This document shows, in pieces, positions 33,271-43,894 of a stretch of DNA of 64,000 nt. Under the pieces are notes generated by a model. It did no database searches. It had not been told where the DNA came from and saw nothing but the letters and a program-made list of their open reading frames with translations. A program made the position numbers and the translations under genes. This DNA is from Euborellia annulipes. Lineage: Eukaryota > Arthropoda > Insecta > Dermaptera > Anisolabididae. The stretch's first letter is position 1, and the number at the start of each line of letters is the position of its first letter. Location: the NCBI GenBank assembly GCA_023213315.1, contig JAKCPI010000953.1, positions 62,001-126,000 of the forward strand. The letters are read 5' to 3'.

Positions 33271-35685
33271 GTAAAATCGTATTTATAAAGAGAGATTGTA
33301 TGTTTTTTGTACCATTGGCCTTTAATGAATATAAAGAAGGAAGAAACGTAGAGAGAGAGAAAAAGTTCATTTTAATTGCAAGCAATATTAATATGCAGAG
33401 AGAGCACAGTCTTTGACCTGGTAGTAGATAAAATAATCTTTTAAGAGATTACAAACACTTTTTTTCCATCTCCATCTAATTTTCAGGGTAATTAATTACA
33501 GCATGTTAATTATAACAAGAGCATCGTGGGGAGGGGGGAGGGGGGGGCGATGGCCGATGTATCCAAATGACAAAGACATCCTAATTAGATTTTCAAACTT
33601 TCTCACCAACCACTATTAATTAATAAAAAAATAGATAAATGAATAAATCAAGTTGATTTCTTTTTTTGAACTGAAGCAAGCTCCCGGTCATCTCAAGGCT
33701 ATTCATCATTAACTCCACTCATAAAAACAGATACTAAATCAATCTTTATTTACCGATAATTAAGTATCTTTTCTGTGTTTGGCGCCAGTTGGGTATAATG
33801 TTCACTCTTCAATGAATGATATTTGAATCTTAATCAGGAGAGGGGGAAAGAAAAAAAAACTTGTGATGTAAGAATAGTTAATTATATAAGCTGTGATCTG
33901 TATTAAATAAATTTTGTTTTTTATTGATCAGCGACACGCCTTAAGGGCGTAGCTTGGGAAGGGGTCGCAAGATTCCCACGCTTTAGTTTGGAATATCTAA
34001 TTTTGACGCTATCTATTAACCAGAATATACAAAAGGGCTATGGCCTCAAGGCTTAATCCTATTTTCGAATTTTTTGAAATAATCATTCGATTGCTTCCCC
34101 TTTTAAGTGATAAAATTATACTGAGCTCCATATTATTGGCAATTGAATTTTTATAATTTACTAGTCGCAAAGCCCGCCTTTGGCGGGCTTTCCGTCTAGC
34201 CAGGGGCTGCGCCCCCTGGACTCCCCATGCTCGCCTTTGGCAAGTTTATCACCAATTTGGGATATTTCTTGTTGCAATCCAAGTGTTAAGATGTTAAGGA
34301 AGGATCTTTAATTCAAGCGAGGTTACCGACTGGGCACAGCACAAAAGGGTCTATTTATGACTGTTTAAAGGGTTAGTTGCATGCGTCCTCTCTCCGTTTT
34401 TCAACTGCTGGGTAGCCCCGCCCCCAGCCCATAGTCAGCCAGGAAGCTGGTTCACAGAGCACAAAGGACGCTCTCTAATTTCCTAGCCAACTTGTTGATT
34501 TTGTGTTCCCATATTAAAGAAATTTGATTATAATTAATTTTCCAAAATATTTAAGAGATTCAAATTATTACTACGTTACTCCCTGGTCCATGTACTTAAT
34601 TTCAAATGGATTCATTGAAGATTGTGGATTTCTATAGAACATATACATACATATTTACATACATACATACATTTTTCCCATTTCATTTTTATATATATAG
34701 ATCGAGTCTAAACAGCATTCTGATGCTGAACATCACAAACCAGTAATGTTGACAATAATTAATAAAATTCCAACATTTATTCAGTTGGAATCAGAAATAA
34801 GTATTATTTAATAATGATATCTAGTTTTTTCTGGCATCTGAAGCCATTTAAAACTCTAAAAATAAATAAATTTATTAACGGCCCACTTAGAGCCACTAAT
34901 CCTCGGTGGCTAGGTCCAAACAACTCCCATTAGTCATCCCGACTTTCGTCTTAATCTGTGAAGACAAACCTGGTAAAAACCTTAACAAGGATGGTATTAG
35001 CTCGCTCTCAAGAACTAAATAAAAATTTCACACAACTAGCACCTTAAGACCTGATAAAGTTTATTATAGATTTTATCATAGGGCATAATCCCAAGTAGTG
35101 TCGGACAAATCCAGATCCTACAAACGAATACAAACCTGCATTCTTCAAGATTCATAGCTTCTGAATTTTCCTTCTATGATAAACTCTATTCTGTCTATAT
35201 TTATTTAAATTAATTATTCCAATCGGTCCAGTGACCCACAGACTAGTATGGAGAGAGGGAAAAAGAAGAAATGCCAGTACCAAAATGAGTTAGACACTTT
35301 GTATGCGTCAGCTTAGATATTTTATATTAATCTGCCAACACAAACTCGGGCGAATAGCTTGATAAATCGAATCCAAATTTTTAACATGAGTTTGCTCTTA
35401 TGTTTTTCACCTCATAACATAAAATATAGATTTAAAAAAAAAGGAGTTGAAATAATAAATTATTTCAATTTCACTAATAGTTTAAATGTAAGTCAATTAA
35501 TAATATAAGCTTTTAAATGGTATCAAAAGCCATTTTAGCCGGAAGTCATCGATATAATTAATTCTCTGTACTAAATATTGATGTTAAAGTCAAATAGGCA
35601 ACTCAGCCTAACGATTTAAATAACCTTAAAAAAAAAAATTTGCTCTTTGAAATATTATATTCTTAAGAACTAATAATTGAGATCA
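33271..35685. other. Mostly unique sequence, no gene seen
   Basis: No exon is supported. Notable pieces are a G-rich run at 33530, adjacent GC hairpins at 34165-34235, a CATA microsatellite at 34643-34672, and a fragment TGAGTTAGACACTTT at 35287 matching the end of the MITE at 61808-62024. A SINE2-like tail (GGCATCTGAAGCCATTTAAA) lies near 34834. Confidence 0.45.
34165..34250. repeat. Two adjacent GC-rich hairpins
   Basis: AAAGCCCGCCTTTGGCGGGCTTT and CCAGGGGCTGCGCCCCCTGG are perfect or near-perfect stem-loops in AT-rich DNA, following ACTAGTCGC. They resemble the end of an element like the ACTAGCTGCGCC arms at 26516, but only one side is seen. Confidence 0.6.
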
Positions 35686-35693
35686 GTGGCGTC

Positions 35694-35917
35694 ATTTGGG
35701 GGGGCAGGGGAGGCATTTGCCCCCCCCCCCCAAAGGCTCTGATTTTATAATCTAAATAAAATATTTCAAAATATATCTACGCGTACATAAACTGTATAAA
35801 ATTAAACAATTAATTTAATTAAATATCTTTTGGCCAAATTTGAGTCCCTATTTGTAATTAAATTTTAAGAAAAAAAAATGTTTGCCCCCCAAGGAAAAAG
35901 TTGAAGTGACGCCACTG
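35694..35917. mobile_element. hAT-like G-tract MITE with exact 8-bp TSD
   Basis: Ends CAGTGGCGTCA and TGACGCCACTG are perfect inverted repeats. Flanks ATTGAGAT (35686-35693, 35918-35925) match exactly. G and C tracts lie just inside the left end. No coding sequence. Confidence 0.92.
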
Positions 35918-35925
35918 ATTGAGAT

Positions 35926-37020
35926 CTTTAGGGGATCCTATGAAGATATTAGGGAGTGAAAAGGCCACCCAATACTCAAATGAAGATTTTCTCAATTTCG
36001 GACGCAAATCACGTCCTTCCTCAGGATTACAATTATAAAAAAAAAATCCGAAAAATTTACGTCATAGAAAAAAATATTCTTTAAATTACCCCTGAAAATT
36101 TATTTTTGGCCAACAAACGTGTATTTGAATAATTGCATTATTTTCAGTAATTGAAAGTAAGAATTATTTAGTTACTGAACCGAATATTAGTGGTTTAAAT
36201 TAAAGCGAAAATTGTATCTCTCATCCAATCAAGTATTTTTCTTGGGCATGAATTTTTGTTTTAATAGTGAAACATGTCAAAAAGATAATAAATGTCCTCT
36301 GGCGAGCGAATATTTACAAAATAACTCTCGTTTTACGAAATGCTTTCTTTTCTCTCGCTATTTTTTGGTGAGTCAGCAGAGTAGATTTGTTATTTATTTT
36401 TCTCAACGGTCGGTCGTCTCCACATCAGAACTGTTGATGATGTTCAAGTACTGATTGGTTGGTTGGTGGCTTTTTGGGTGAGGTGAGATGGACTTTTGCA
36501 AATCCTGACAAATGAGTCGCGGACTGCTGCAGCTGCCGAAGGGTGAAATGCATTCGCGCTCACGATCTCTGTTCTCTCTTATCCTGGGGGATCATTCTGG
36601 CTTAAACAGGGGATCAAATATTCCAAAGAAATTAATGATGCATTGAATGAATGACTCAAGAATTTAATACATTTATTTTCTTTTAATATTGACATGCCGA
36701 ATAATTTCGAAGATTCAGATTATACTAGGTATATTATATCTATTAAATATATAAAATCTGAATAGTATATCACATGACTTAATAGATAATGTGATGTGCT
36801 GCCAAGCCTGTGTTGAGATAATTTTTAACTTTAATAAAAGTCAATTTAAAAAAAAAAGAAAATAAAAATTGGCAGAAAAGTAAAAAAGATGCATTCGTTC
36901 GTGCAACTCGTGATCTCGTGGTTTATAATTTACAAGGGCCTTAAATTAATATATTATAACAAAATTAAAGAAGGGGGAATAGTGTAAATTATTTCAATAA
37001 AATAGAGAAATGTTACTGCC
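35926..37020. other. Unique sequence; GC-richer stretch 36280-36620
   Basis: Not one of the recurring repeats. A frame at 36212-36454 has no recognised domain. The stretch includes TGAGTCAGCA (AP-1/Maf-type site) at 36370 and tandem TTGGTTGGTTGG at 36456. It could be regulatory, but no transcription start can be placed. Confidence 0.35.
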
Positions 37021-37029
37021 AATAAATCT

Positions 37030-37185
37030 GAAAATAAAAAGGTAGGCGTGGCCTCGCCAAGACGGCTAATCTCGCCTTCCTCCGCCGTCTATCGGGCGCT
37101 GCCAACGCATTTTTGTTACGTTACATTTTCTCCCCATTCACCCTGCGTAAGCCGCGTTAAAGAACTTCGTTCCAAAAAATCTATT
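37030..37185 (+). repeat. Dispersed repeat D, copy 2
   Basis: It matches 14530-14700 (GGCGTGGCCTCGCCAAGAC, TTACGTTACATTTTCTCCC, AAGAACTTCGTTCCAAAA), with an internal difference ATTCACCCTGCG. Confidence 0.7.
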
Positions 37186-37245
37186 TTTTATTATAAAAAA
37201 TATTTAATTTCTTAAAGAACCTATAAATATTATTATTATTATTAT

Positions 37246-37424
37246 TTTTAACACACACTTTTTTCTCATTCACACTCACACTCACACACCCATTCACACA
37301 GTCTTCGGCAACTTAGACCATTTAAGACTTTTGAAGATAATCGTTATTATTTATAATATCTATTGGGGTTTCATGCTTTTCTATTTAAGCCATTTAGTAT
37401 CCAAATGGCTTAAATAAAATCATC
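37246..37424 (-). mobile_element. SINE1, head missing
   Basis: TAACACACACTTTTTTCTC, CACACAGTCTTCGGCAACTT, TATCTATTGGGGTTTCATGC and CCAAATGGCTTAAATAAAAT are the tail and body in minus orientation. The tRNA-like head is absent, as in a 5'-truncated insertion. Confidence 0.8.
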
Positions 37425-37555
37425 TTTGAATATTATTTATTGAAATAAAAATAATAAAATCAATATAGTAGCGAATCTAAACTCTTCGTATGTTCAATTA
37501 TCCGGATACTATTTAAAACATTTTTTAATTTTTATTCAATTATCCACACTAAAAA

Positions 37556-37613
37556 GAGCGGGGCCCACATAGCCGCGATCGCCTACTCCGCCTAATGGGT
37601 AATCCGGCACTGC
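37556..37613. repeat. hAT-like element end (CAGTGCCGG type)
   Basis: GCGGGGCCCACATAGC and CGCCTACTCCGCCTAATGGG lead to TCCGGCACTG. The same end occurs at 47548-47611. Read inverted it starts CAGTGCCGGATTACC. A CAGTGCCGGACTATG at 39470 may be another end. Confidence 0.5.
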
Positions 37614-37869
37614 GAACAACTAACTCATGGTCCCAAGTATTTATCCGAACACAAAATTTATGCAATTTTTAATAATAAGATAATTATTAAAAAAATAATG
37701 AGACCGAAATAAGCAGTAAAAATGAAATAGAATTTTAACCCGCGGCCTTTCGCCTTCCAAAATTTTAAAACTATAATAGATAACTACGAAATAAGAAAGC
37801 CTGTCATTTAAAGCACATAAAAGGGCTTTTAAACTAAATTCCTTTCATCTTTTGTTAATACCCTTTGCC

Positions 37870-37899
37870 GACCCTTTCTCTCTCTCTCTCTCTCTCTCT
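37870..37899. repeat. (TC)n microsatellite
   Basis: About 14 uninterrupted TC units. Confidence 0.95.
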
Positions 37900-38084
37900 T
37901 GCTCACCCTTATTATGTTTTGGATTTTTATTTAAAATCATTCGAACCATCATAATAAGCTATCAAAAATTTTATTTATTAGACTTTTTCAATTTGAAAAA
38001 TATTAATATTTTTAAAAATAGATAAATATATTTTTGATATTTTAGGGGCTGAACTAGAAATCTCGTTAAAAATATAAACACCAT

Positions 38085-38685
38085 CAGGCCTATTCTCTAA
38101 AAACATTCGTTAAAATTTAACATCATAAAATGGGTGTTACAAAGTAAAGTAATAACATCACCGTTTAAAAATGCTATTCTCTAAACCAAACCAAGTTTTA
38201 ACTGGGACGTTAACATTTTACTTTTTAGCACCAGGTGTTAACGATCCATATGAAGATAGCTATGTTTTCTGCTTATTCGTGTTTTTAAACCCCTTGATAA
38301 CCTCTCGCGCATGAGCATTACTAACTTGATTTGTTATTCTCAATCTAGTAGGCCCATCAGACACACTAGCTTTAAAAAATGCTATTGATTAAACCGGTTT
38401 TAACAGTGAAGTTAACATGTTGCTTTTATCTCAAAGCTCTCAAAATCATAATCTTATTTTAGGTTAAGGACCCCATTTTTATGCATTAAATACGGCGTTA
38501 AAATATTAAAGCCATCCCCTAGACATGATATTAATTTTTAACACTTATTGACTATTTGTTAATTAACGCTTTGGAGTTAAAGTTTTTGCTTACATAATAG
38601 CAATTTGAGGCAAGGAGGTGTTAAAATGAATTAACGCTGATTTCAGATGTTAAAAATTAACGTTTTTGCTCAGAGAATAGACCTG
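38085..38685 (+). mobile_element. Family B MITE, full length, 3-bp TSD
   Basis: Ends CAGGCCTATTCTCTAAAAAC and GTTTTTGCTCAGAGAATAGA-CCTG are inverted, flanked by CAT on both sides. Short internal repeats of GTTAAAAT-type motifs fill the interior. A 3-bp duplication fits PIF/Harbinger-type elements. No transposase. Confidence 0.8.
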
Positions 38686-38689
38686 CATA

Positions 38690-39888
38690 TCATTCAAAGA
38701 ATAAATTAGAAATTTTAGTCATTTAATTAAATTGATGGGTCGTTACAGGCCAATGAATTTAAAATAATTAGTAAATTATTTGATAATTAAAATACACTGC
38801 GGTAAAATTTTGAAAATTTTGCAATAGATTACCTTAAATGTTCAAGAAGCATAAACACGAATTTTATTAGAATGGCGGCGGCGTTATACGTCGTAGAGAT
38901 GACGTTCCCAATATGATTAAATATAAATATTAAAAAAACCACACATGAAGAAAATTCTGTTTTGGACTTATTCAACTAATTTCAAAATAAAATTTTTTTT
39001 CGTTATTTATAATAATAAAGAAATATTTAAATTATAAGTTATACAACATTTTTTTCTCATCACATAACAGATAACATATTTGGAGAATCATTTAAAAGAT
39101 TTAATTTGATTTTCATGTTGATTTTAGACGAAGACGAACGAAATAATGATCTTGCTAAAATTCACAGTAACTTTTTTATTATCAATAACAGTCTTTTTCA
39201 TAATGAAATAATGTATGTTATTATATATTTTTAATGATAATAAATGTTCTTTTTGGTCTTAAAAATGGAACTTTACTGTTTATAAAACGTTCCAGTGATA
39301 AATAGCCGTCCTGAAGAAGCCAATTATTTTAAAATTAAACAAGTTGTGCCAAAAAATTTGATACACTCACATCATTTATAAAAAAATTAATTTTCCATTT
39401 CGATGCCCTTTCGCTTAATTGACTTTAATAACATATGTTTAAGTTGTTTCTGTATTTAGCAGTGCCGGACTATGTGGCAACAAACCTTGTTTAGATAATG
39501 ATAGTATTAGCATTAACATGCATAGTTAAAAAGAGATGGCCAACAGCAGATAAAACTTTTAAAACAATCTTTAATAAACTAGGTGATTAAAGGGTCGTTA
39601 AGAGGAATACAACTGTTATTTAAGACAATGTTGCTAACATTCATCAAATCGTTAATATGGATTATCCTAATTGGAATTAGCAGACATTCATAATTTGAAA
39701 ATTAAAATTCCAAATTTATTATTGTGTCTTTTAAAGTTGTAGTTTTTGAGCTCATCATTCATATGAATTGAATACCAGGGAATAAATGAACGTAAACATA
39801 TAAACTGGAAACTTATCTCTCTGTTTATTAAAAATTATATTAAACTATAAAATGAGTGATGGGGGTGGCATTCACGAGTTACCCGACA
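38690..39888. other. AT-rich sequence, no gene seen
   Basis: No exon or recognised repeat apart from a possible hAT-type end at 39470. Confidence 0.5.
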
Positions 39889-39966
39889 TACAGGTCTATT
39901 CGCTAAAAACAATCGTTAAAATTTAACATCAACAAAGGGGTGTTAAAATGTAAAGTAATAAGATTC

Positions 39967-40185
39967 CCATGACCTCCCGTGATTGGAACAAGCTCCCTGC
40001 GTCTATCTTCCCCAAAACCTACAATCTTCAGACTTTCAAGTCTAATCTCAACAGGCATCTTCTCAGTTCCCGCAGTTGAGTTCCCCTTTTATGCTTCTCC
40101 TTTTGTTTTTATTTTCTTCCTGGCTGCATGTGACCACTGGTCATTATAGGTCTTCGGATCTTATGCCCCCATTCCAAAAAAAAAA
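39967..40185 (+). mobile_element. LINE 3' end, duplicated copy
   Basis: The same C-terminal frame (MTSRDWNKLPASIFPKTYNL onward), 3' UTR and poly-A as at 28683-29024, lacking its first 110 bp. It arose with the surrounding block and not by a new retrotransposition. Confidence 0.8.
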
Positions 40186-40202
40186 AAAACACCATATTTT
40201 TG

Positions 40203-40670
40203 GGTCCAAATATATTTTTAGTTTTAAGTACAAAGAGTAAAGTGTTCTTCAAAAGATTTCAAGGGCAAAAGGGGAATATACATTTTAAAGAGGATGTAAA
40301 AAATAATTGATTTTTGAATTTTAATCAAAATTGTTGGGACGAATTTTGAGAAAATAGAAAAAAAAAACTGAAAAACTACATCAGTAAAGTACTACTACTT
40401 TTTGGCCAATTTTGTTCAAACTCTTATTTTGAGTGTCCGGAAGGGGACCTAACTTGAATATAAAATTTCAATCCGGTAGCTCAAACCCTTCATGCTTAAA
40501 ACCGTTACACACACACACAGACCAATTTGCGCGACCCGCTCGCTTTTTTTGGACACAGGGGACCTCAAAATGTGCATATCCATTAAAAACTTGACATCGA
40601 ATTTTTGACATGATCGCAATACTTTCTATATAGTCTATATTTTATATATAGAGTAAGAGATGTAAAAATT
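40203..40670 (-). repeat. Family A repeat, duplicated remnant
   Basis: Counterpart of 29030-29570 with a deletion near ATTTTTAGTTTTAAGTAC and an added CACACAGACC stretch. It ends ATATATAGAGTAAGAGATG, 75 bp before exon e3b. Confidence 0.8.
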
Positions 40671-40745
40671 ATATTTATTTTACTCGTAAGGTCTCTTTTA
40701 TATTTATATTGCTATCTACAATAATTTCTTCTTTCTCTTTTGCAG

Positions 40746-40849
40746 ATCTTGGGTGTCCACCCCTGTCGACATGATTTCTCAGTGCCCCGAAGAACGGCCT
40801 CAAGGGAACTTCGTGTCCATGCAACTCAGCTCAGATTTCTCCAGATTTG
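40746..40849 (+). CDS. Exon e3b, candidate first coding exon (alternative)
   Basis: Sequence identical to e3a, with the same acceptor, donor and ATG (40771 here). From this ATG the frame runs e3b-eB-eC-eE-eF to TGA at 57207-57209, giving 157 residues. Being nearer to the downstream cluster, it may be the preferred copy, but sequence alone cannot say. The strict identity of exon and flanks against diverged repeats a few hundred bases upstream suggests gene conversion or constraint. Confidence 0.55.
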
Positions 40850-41122
40850 GTGAGTTTAATTTTAAAATTAATTGATTTTTTTACTCTCTACCAAGATTTT
40901 ATGCCCCTTCCCCCCTTTTTTTTTTCTCTTTTCAAAAAAAATGAAAAAATAAATTTTTTTTTAAAAAAAAAAATTAAATACGGTGTTAAAATATTAAAGG
41001 CACCTCCTAGACATGACATAAATTTTAACACTATTGACTAAATGTTAACGCTTTGGCTTTTTGCTTAGAGAATAGCAATTTGAGGGAAGAAAGTGTTAAA
41101 ATGAATTAAAGCAGTTTACAGA

Positions 41123-41340
41123 TTTTTTTTTTTTAACACCTACTTTTTTTCTCATTCACTCTCACATTCACACACAAATACAGTCTTGTCGGCAACTTAG
41201 GCCATATATATTGAGGCATTTTTATTTAAGCCATTTGGTATCCAAATAGCTTAAATAAAATCATCGGCCTGTCTGGTATCCGAACTCTCGACCCTTAGTA
41301 TACAAGGCAGGCGCGCTACCAACTACGCCAAGCCCGAGGG
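41123..41340 (-). mobile_element. SINE1 in a family B MITE
   Basis: T tract, CAGTCTTGTCGGCAACTTAG, CATTTGGTATCCAAATAGCT, CGCTACCAACTACGCCAAGC. Flanked by CAGTTTACAGA (41112-41122) and CAGTTTGTAGA (41341-41351), an 11-bp target duplication with two differences. Confidence 0.88.
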
Positions 41341-41388
41341 CAGTTTGTAGATGTTAAAAGTCAAGTTTTTGCTTGGAGAATAGACCTG

Positions 41389-42119
41389 ATAGGGGGGGTG
41401 TTATTTCTTCTGAGACCTCTATGTCAGATTTTAGTCTTTTCCAATCAAATTGTTCAAAATAACTCTTTCAATAATATCGTTAAAGTCTAAAAAATTGCAG
41501 ATGACAAAATCAATTCTAAGGGCCGAATATAACTAGTTGACTATGACTTTCGCGTCTTTTAAGTTCGGGTTAAGCTAAACATATTTTTTTTTAATATTTT
41601 ACTTTGCGTATAATTTTAAGAGAAATTGAAGGTGCCAGAGTAGCCACCATAAAATATTCAAATAATGTTATCAATCATTTTACTTTATCATTACAATTTT
41701 GAACCAGTTATTATTATTAGAAATTTACATATTTTACTTATTAGTCGATCGATGATTTACGTGAATTGATTCAAATAACAAGTTGTCGGACTTTTAATAT
41801 AGAATATCATTGGTTCTTTGGTTGATTGTTCAATATTTGATAGATAGATCTTGCCAATTGGCTTCTATTCTTGACAGAGAATCCATTGGAAAACATTCAT
41901 CAGATGCATAAATTGTGGTAATAATAGGGCGTTGGCGTTCTGTTCACTCAACACAACTGATAGAGATATAGACGAGACAGGTGCAAGCCAACTTGATATA
42001 TGAACAAGCCCTTTAATATAAACACTTAGAGCTTAGATTCAGTAGAACTCGATTATTTGGAGTAATTGGGAATAGAAATCGACCGTGCTCCTTTTAATTT
42101 TCACTGCTATGTGCTCTTA
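41389..42119. other. No gene seen
   Basis: Unique AT-rich sequence without supported exons. Confidence 0.5.
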
Positions 42120-42440
42120 CTCCTGAGAGAGAAAGTATTGCGATCATGTCAAAAATTCGATGTCGATGATTTTGGACATGTTTTGAGGTCCCCTGAGTCC
42201 AAAAAAAGTGATTGCCCGCAAATTGGTCAATCTGTCTGTTTGTGTTTATCTTAGCTTTAAAGCTTTTAAACAAAATCGGAAAAAGTACTAGTACTTTACT
42301 GATGTACTTTTTCAGTTTTTTTTTTCTATTTTCACAAAATTGATTTTAACGATTTTGATTAAAATTCATAAATCAACGGTTGTTTATATGCCCTTTAAAA
42401 AATATATCAGTAAAATTTTTCGTGAAAATTGTTTGAAGTA
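42120..42440 (+). repeat. Family A repeat, partial and decayed
   Basis: AGAGAGAAAGTATTGCG, TCAAAAATTCGATGTCGATG, TTTTGAGGTCCCCTGAGTCC and GTACTTTACTGATGTACTTT are present. The right-hand hairpin is missing. Confidence 0.7.
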
Positions 42441-42477
42441 CACTTTACTGATGAAGTATTTCAGATTTTTCAAATTC

Positions 42478-42740
42478 ATTTTCCGGCTCTTCCTTCCATA
42501 GAGCCAATGTGTAAATCCCTATGGGGATTTACATGTTAATTTCGATTCAATAGGGGTCCCCTTGGACCTTATTATACCATTTAAAAAATCTTTATGAAAT
42601 TTTGTATTTATTTAGATTTCTCTATTCTTAGTGAAGAGAGATTTATTTAGGATTCTCTATTGTGTATAAAATATCCAAATATGAGATGAAAATTTTGAAA
42701 AATAACCATGGCGTATTTCAAGCAGGCAAAATTTAAAATA
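42478..42740 (+). repeat. Dispersed repeat H, copy 1
   Basis: TTCCTTCCATAGAGCCAATG, TCTCTATTGTGTATAAAATA and CCATGGCGTATTTCAAGC match, inverted, 47250-47460. The internal inverted repeat GTAAATCCCTATGGGGATTTAC is notable. Noncoding. Confidence 0.65.
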
Positions 42741-42883
42741 CACAGAGCCTATGGAAATTTTGAATCAATTGGCTTTTTTACTTTATGCAATGCAAGTGAT
42801 CAAGTTAACTAATGGGAAAACTAAGGAGATGCTATGTTAAACATGTATATTCTCGATGCCGAAAGGGCCGAAGATCACTACCG

Positions 42884-43160
42884 AGGGGGGGGGAAAGAGG
42901 GAAATTACCCCCATGGTGATTTGGTAAAAAAATATATTTTTTTTCCAAATAAATTGCTATGGTTTTAATGTAAAATTTACTTAAAAATTAATACTTGAAA
43001 AATTTGATTTGGGTATTTATATTCTGACAAACAAGTACAGAATGCGCCTTTACAATGGTACCGAAATTAAGAAAAAGGTGTGTGCTGTGCGACCAGCAGG
43101 GCTCCAGATGGTCCCCCCCCCAAACACCTCCTGGAACTTTATCGCCACTGATCTCGACAC
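42884..43160. mobile_element. G-tract MITE related to 43946-44179
   Basis: G tract near 42885, AAATTACCCCCATGG, ACAAGTACAGAATGCGCC, GGTGTGTGCTGTGCGACC, C tract, and a right end reading CGCCACTG. It shares its interior with the elements at 43946 and 51908. No target duplication was found. Confidence 0.6.
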
Positions 43161-43164
43161 AATA

Positions 43165-43280
43165 AAATAATGCTGGTGTGATAAAAAAGAGGGGGGGGGG
43201 GGAGAACGGTACACAACTTTCTCTTACCGAAGTGTAAGAGAAAGTTGTGTGCTGTGCTCCAGTCAAACCAATTTTTTATT
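43165..43280. repeat. Family A large hairpin, isolated
   Basis: GCTGGTGTGAT ... ACACAACTTTCTCTTACCG and GTAAGAGAAAGTTGTGTGCT form a clear hairpin, with a G tract inserted in one arm. The overlapping minus-strand frames are artefacts. Confidence 0.7.
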
Positions 43281-43890
43281 AATATAAACAATAATAATAT
43301 TCTTATCTGAAAATTAAACTCATTAACTAACATTAAAATTAAGAAAAGAAAGAAAATAACTATCATTAAATAGAGAATGATTCAGAAAGCCAAGGGTTAT
43401 TTCCTTGCCAATCGACACTCTGACATTCACATCGCCTGCTTATTGATTCTTATATAATGGAAGAAAGAAAAAATAAATTCCATATATTACGCGGGCATAT
43501 TAAATGCTTGATTTTCATTTTGTCAATGGATCATCATCATCTTCTATTGCTTTATTCTATTAACTTCCGGGATCTTTGTTGTATCGTGTGAAAAAAATAA
43601 TAAACTCCATGTACTGGTATAATTAATTTTACGTAATTACTAGCCGCCTGAGATTTGTATATCAGATGATTATCCCTGTATAAATAAAAAAAAGTGAGTG
43701 ATCATCGACGGCCAGGCCAAACTATTGAACCTAGAAAGGTGAAATTTGCCATGTCGATTACGTTTATGACACTTTTGCAAAAATTTATTAACTAGTTATC
43801 ATTAAAATAATATAAATGAAATAGATTTTCAAAACATTGATCATGTTTTTATTATTATATTATTATATGTTTTTGTCAAAAACAATGTGG
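43281..43890. other. No gene seen
   Basis: AT-rich unique sequence without supported exons. Confidence 0.5.
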
Positions 43891-43894
43891 AGGA

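Larger units (their letters stand above)
39967..40877 (+). repeat. Segmental duplication G, copy 2 (with exon e3b)
   Basis: It aligns with 28792-29778. It starts inside the LINE tail (CCATGACCTCCCGTGATTGG) and ends soon after the e3b donor. It lies inside a family B MITE, so the block moved as DNA into the MITE, or the MITE was rearranged around it. Confidence 0.9.
39891..41388 (+). mobile_element. Family B MITE, copy 3, with large insertions
   Basis: It starts CAGGTCTATTCGCTAAAAAC and ends GGAGAATAGACCTG, flanked by ATA on both sides. Its middle has been replaced by the exon-bearing block 39967-40970, and a SINE1 sits near its right end. Family B sequence is recognisable at 39891-39960, 40975-41110 and 41341-41388. 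Confidence 0.8.

Noticed and set aside
42988..43366. Two long overlapping minus-strand frames
   Set aside because: They read through the family A hairpin and a G-tract MITE. The hairpin arms give similar peptides on both strands.
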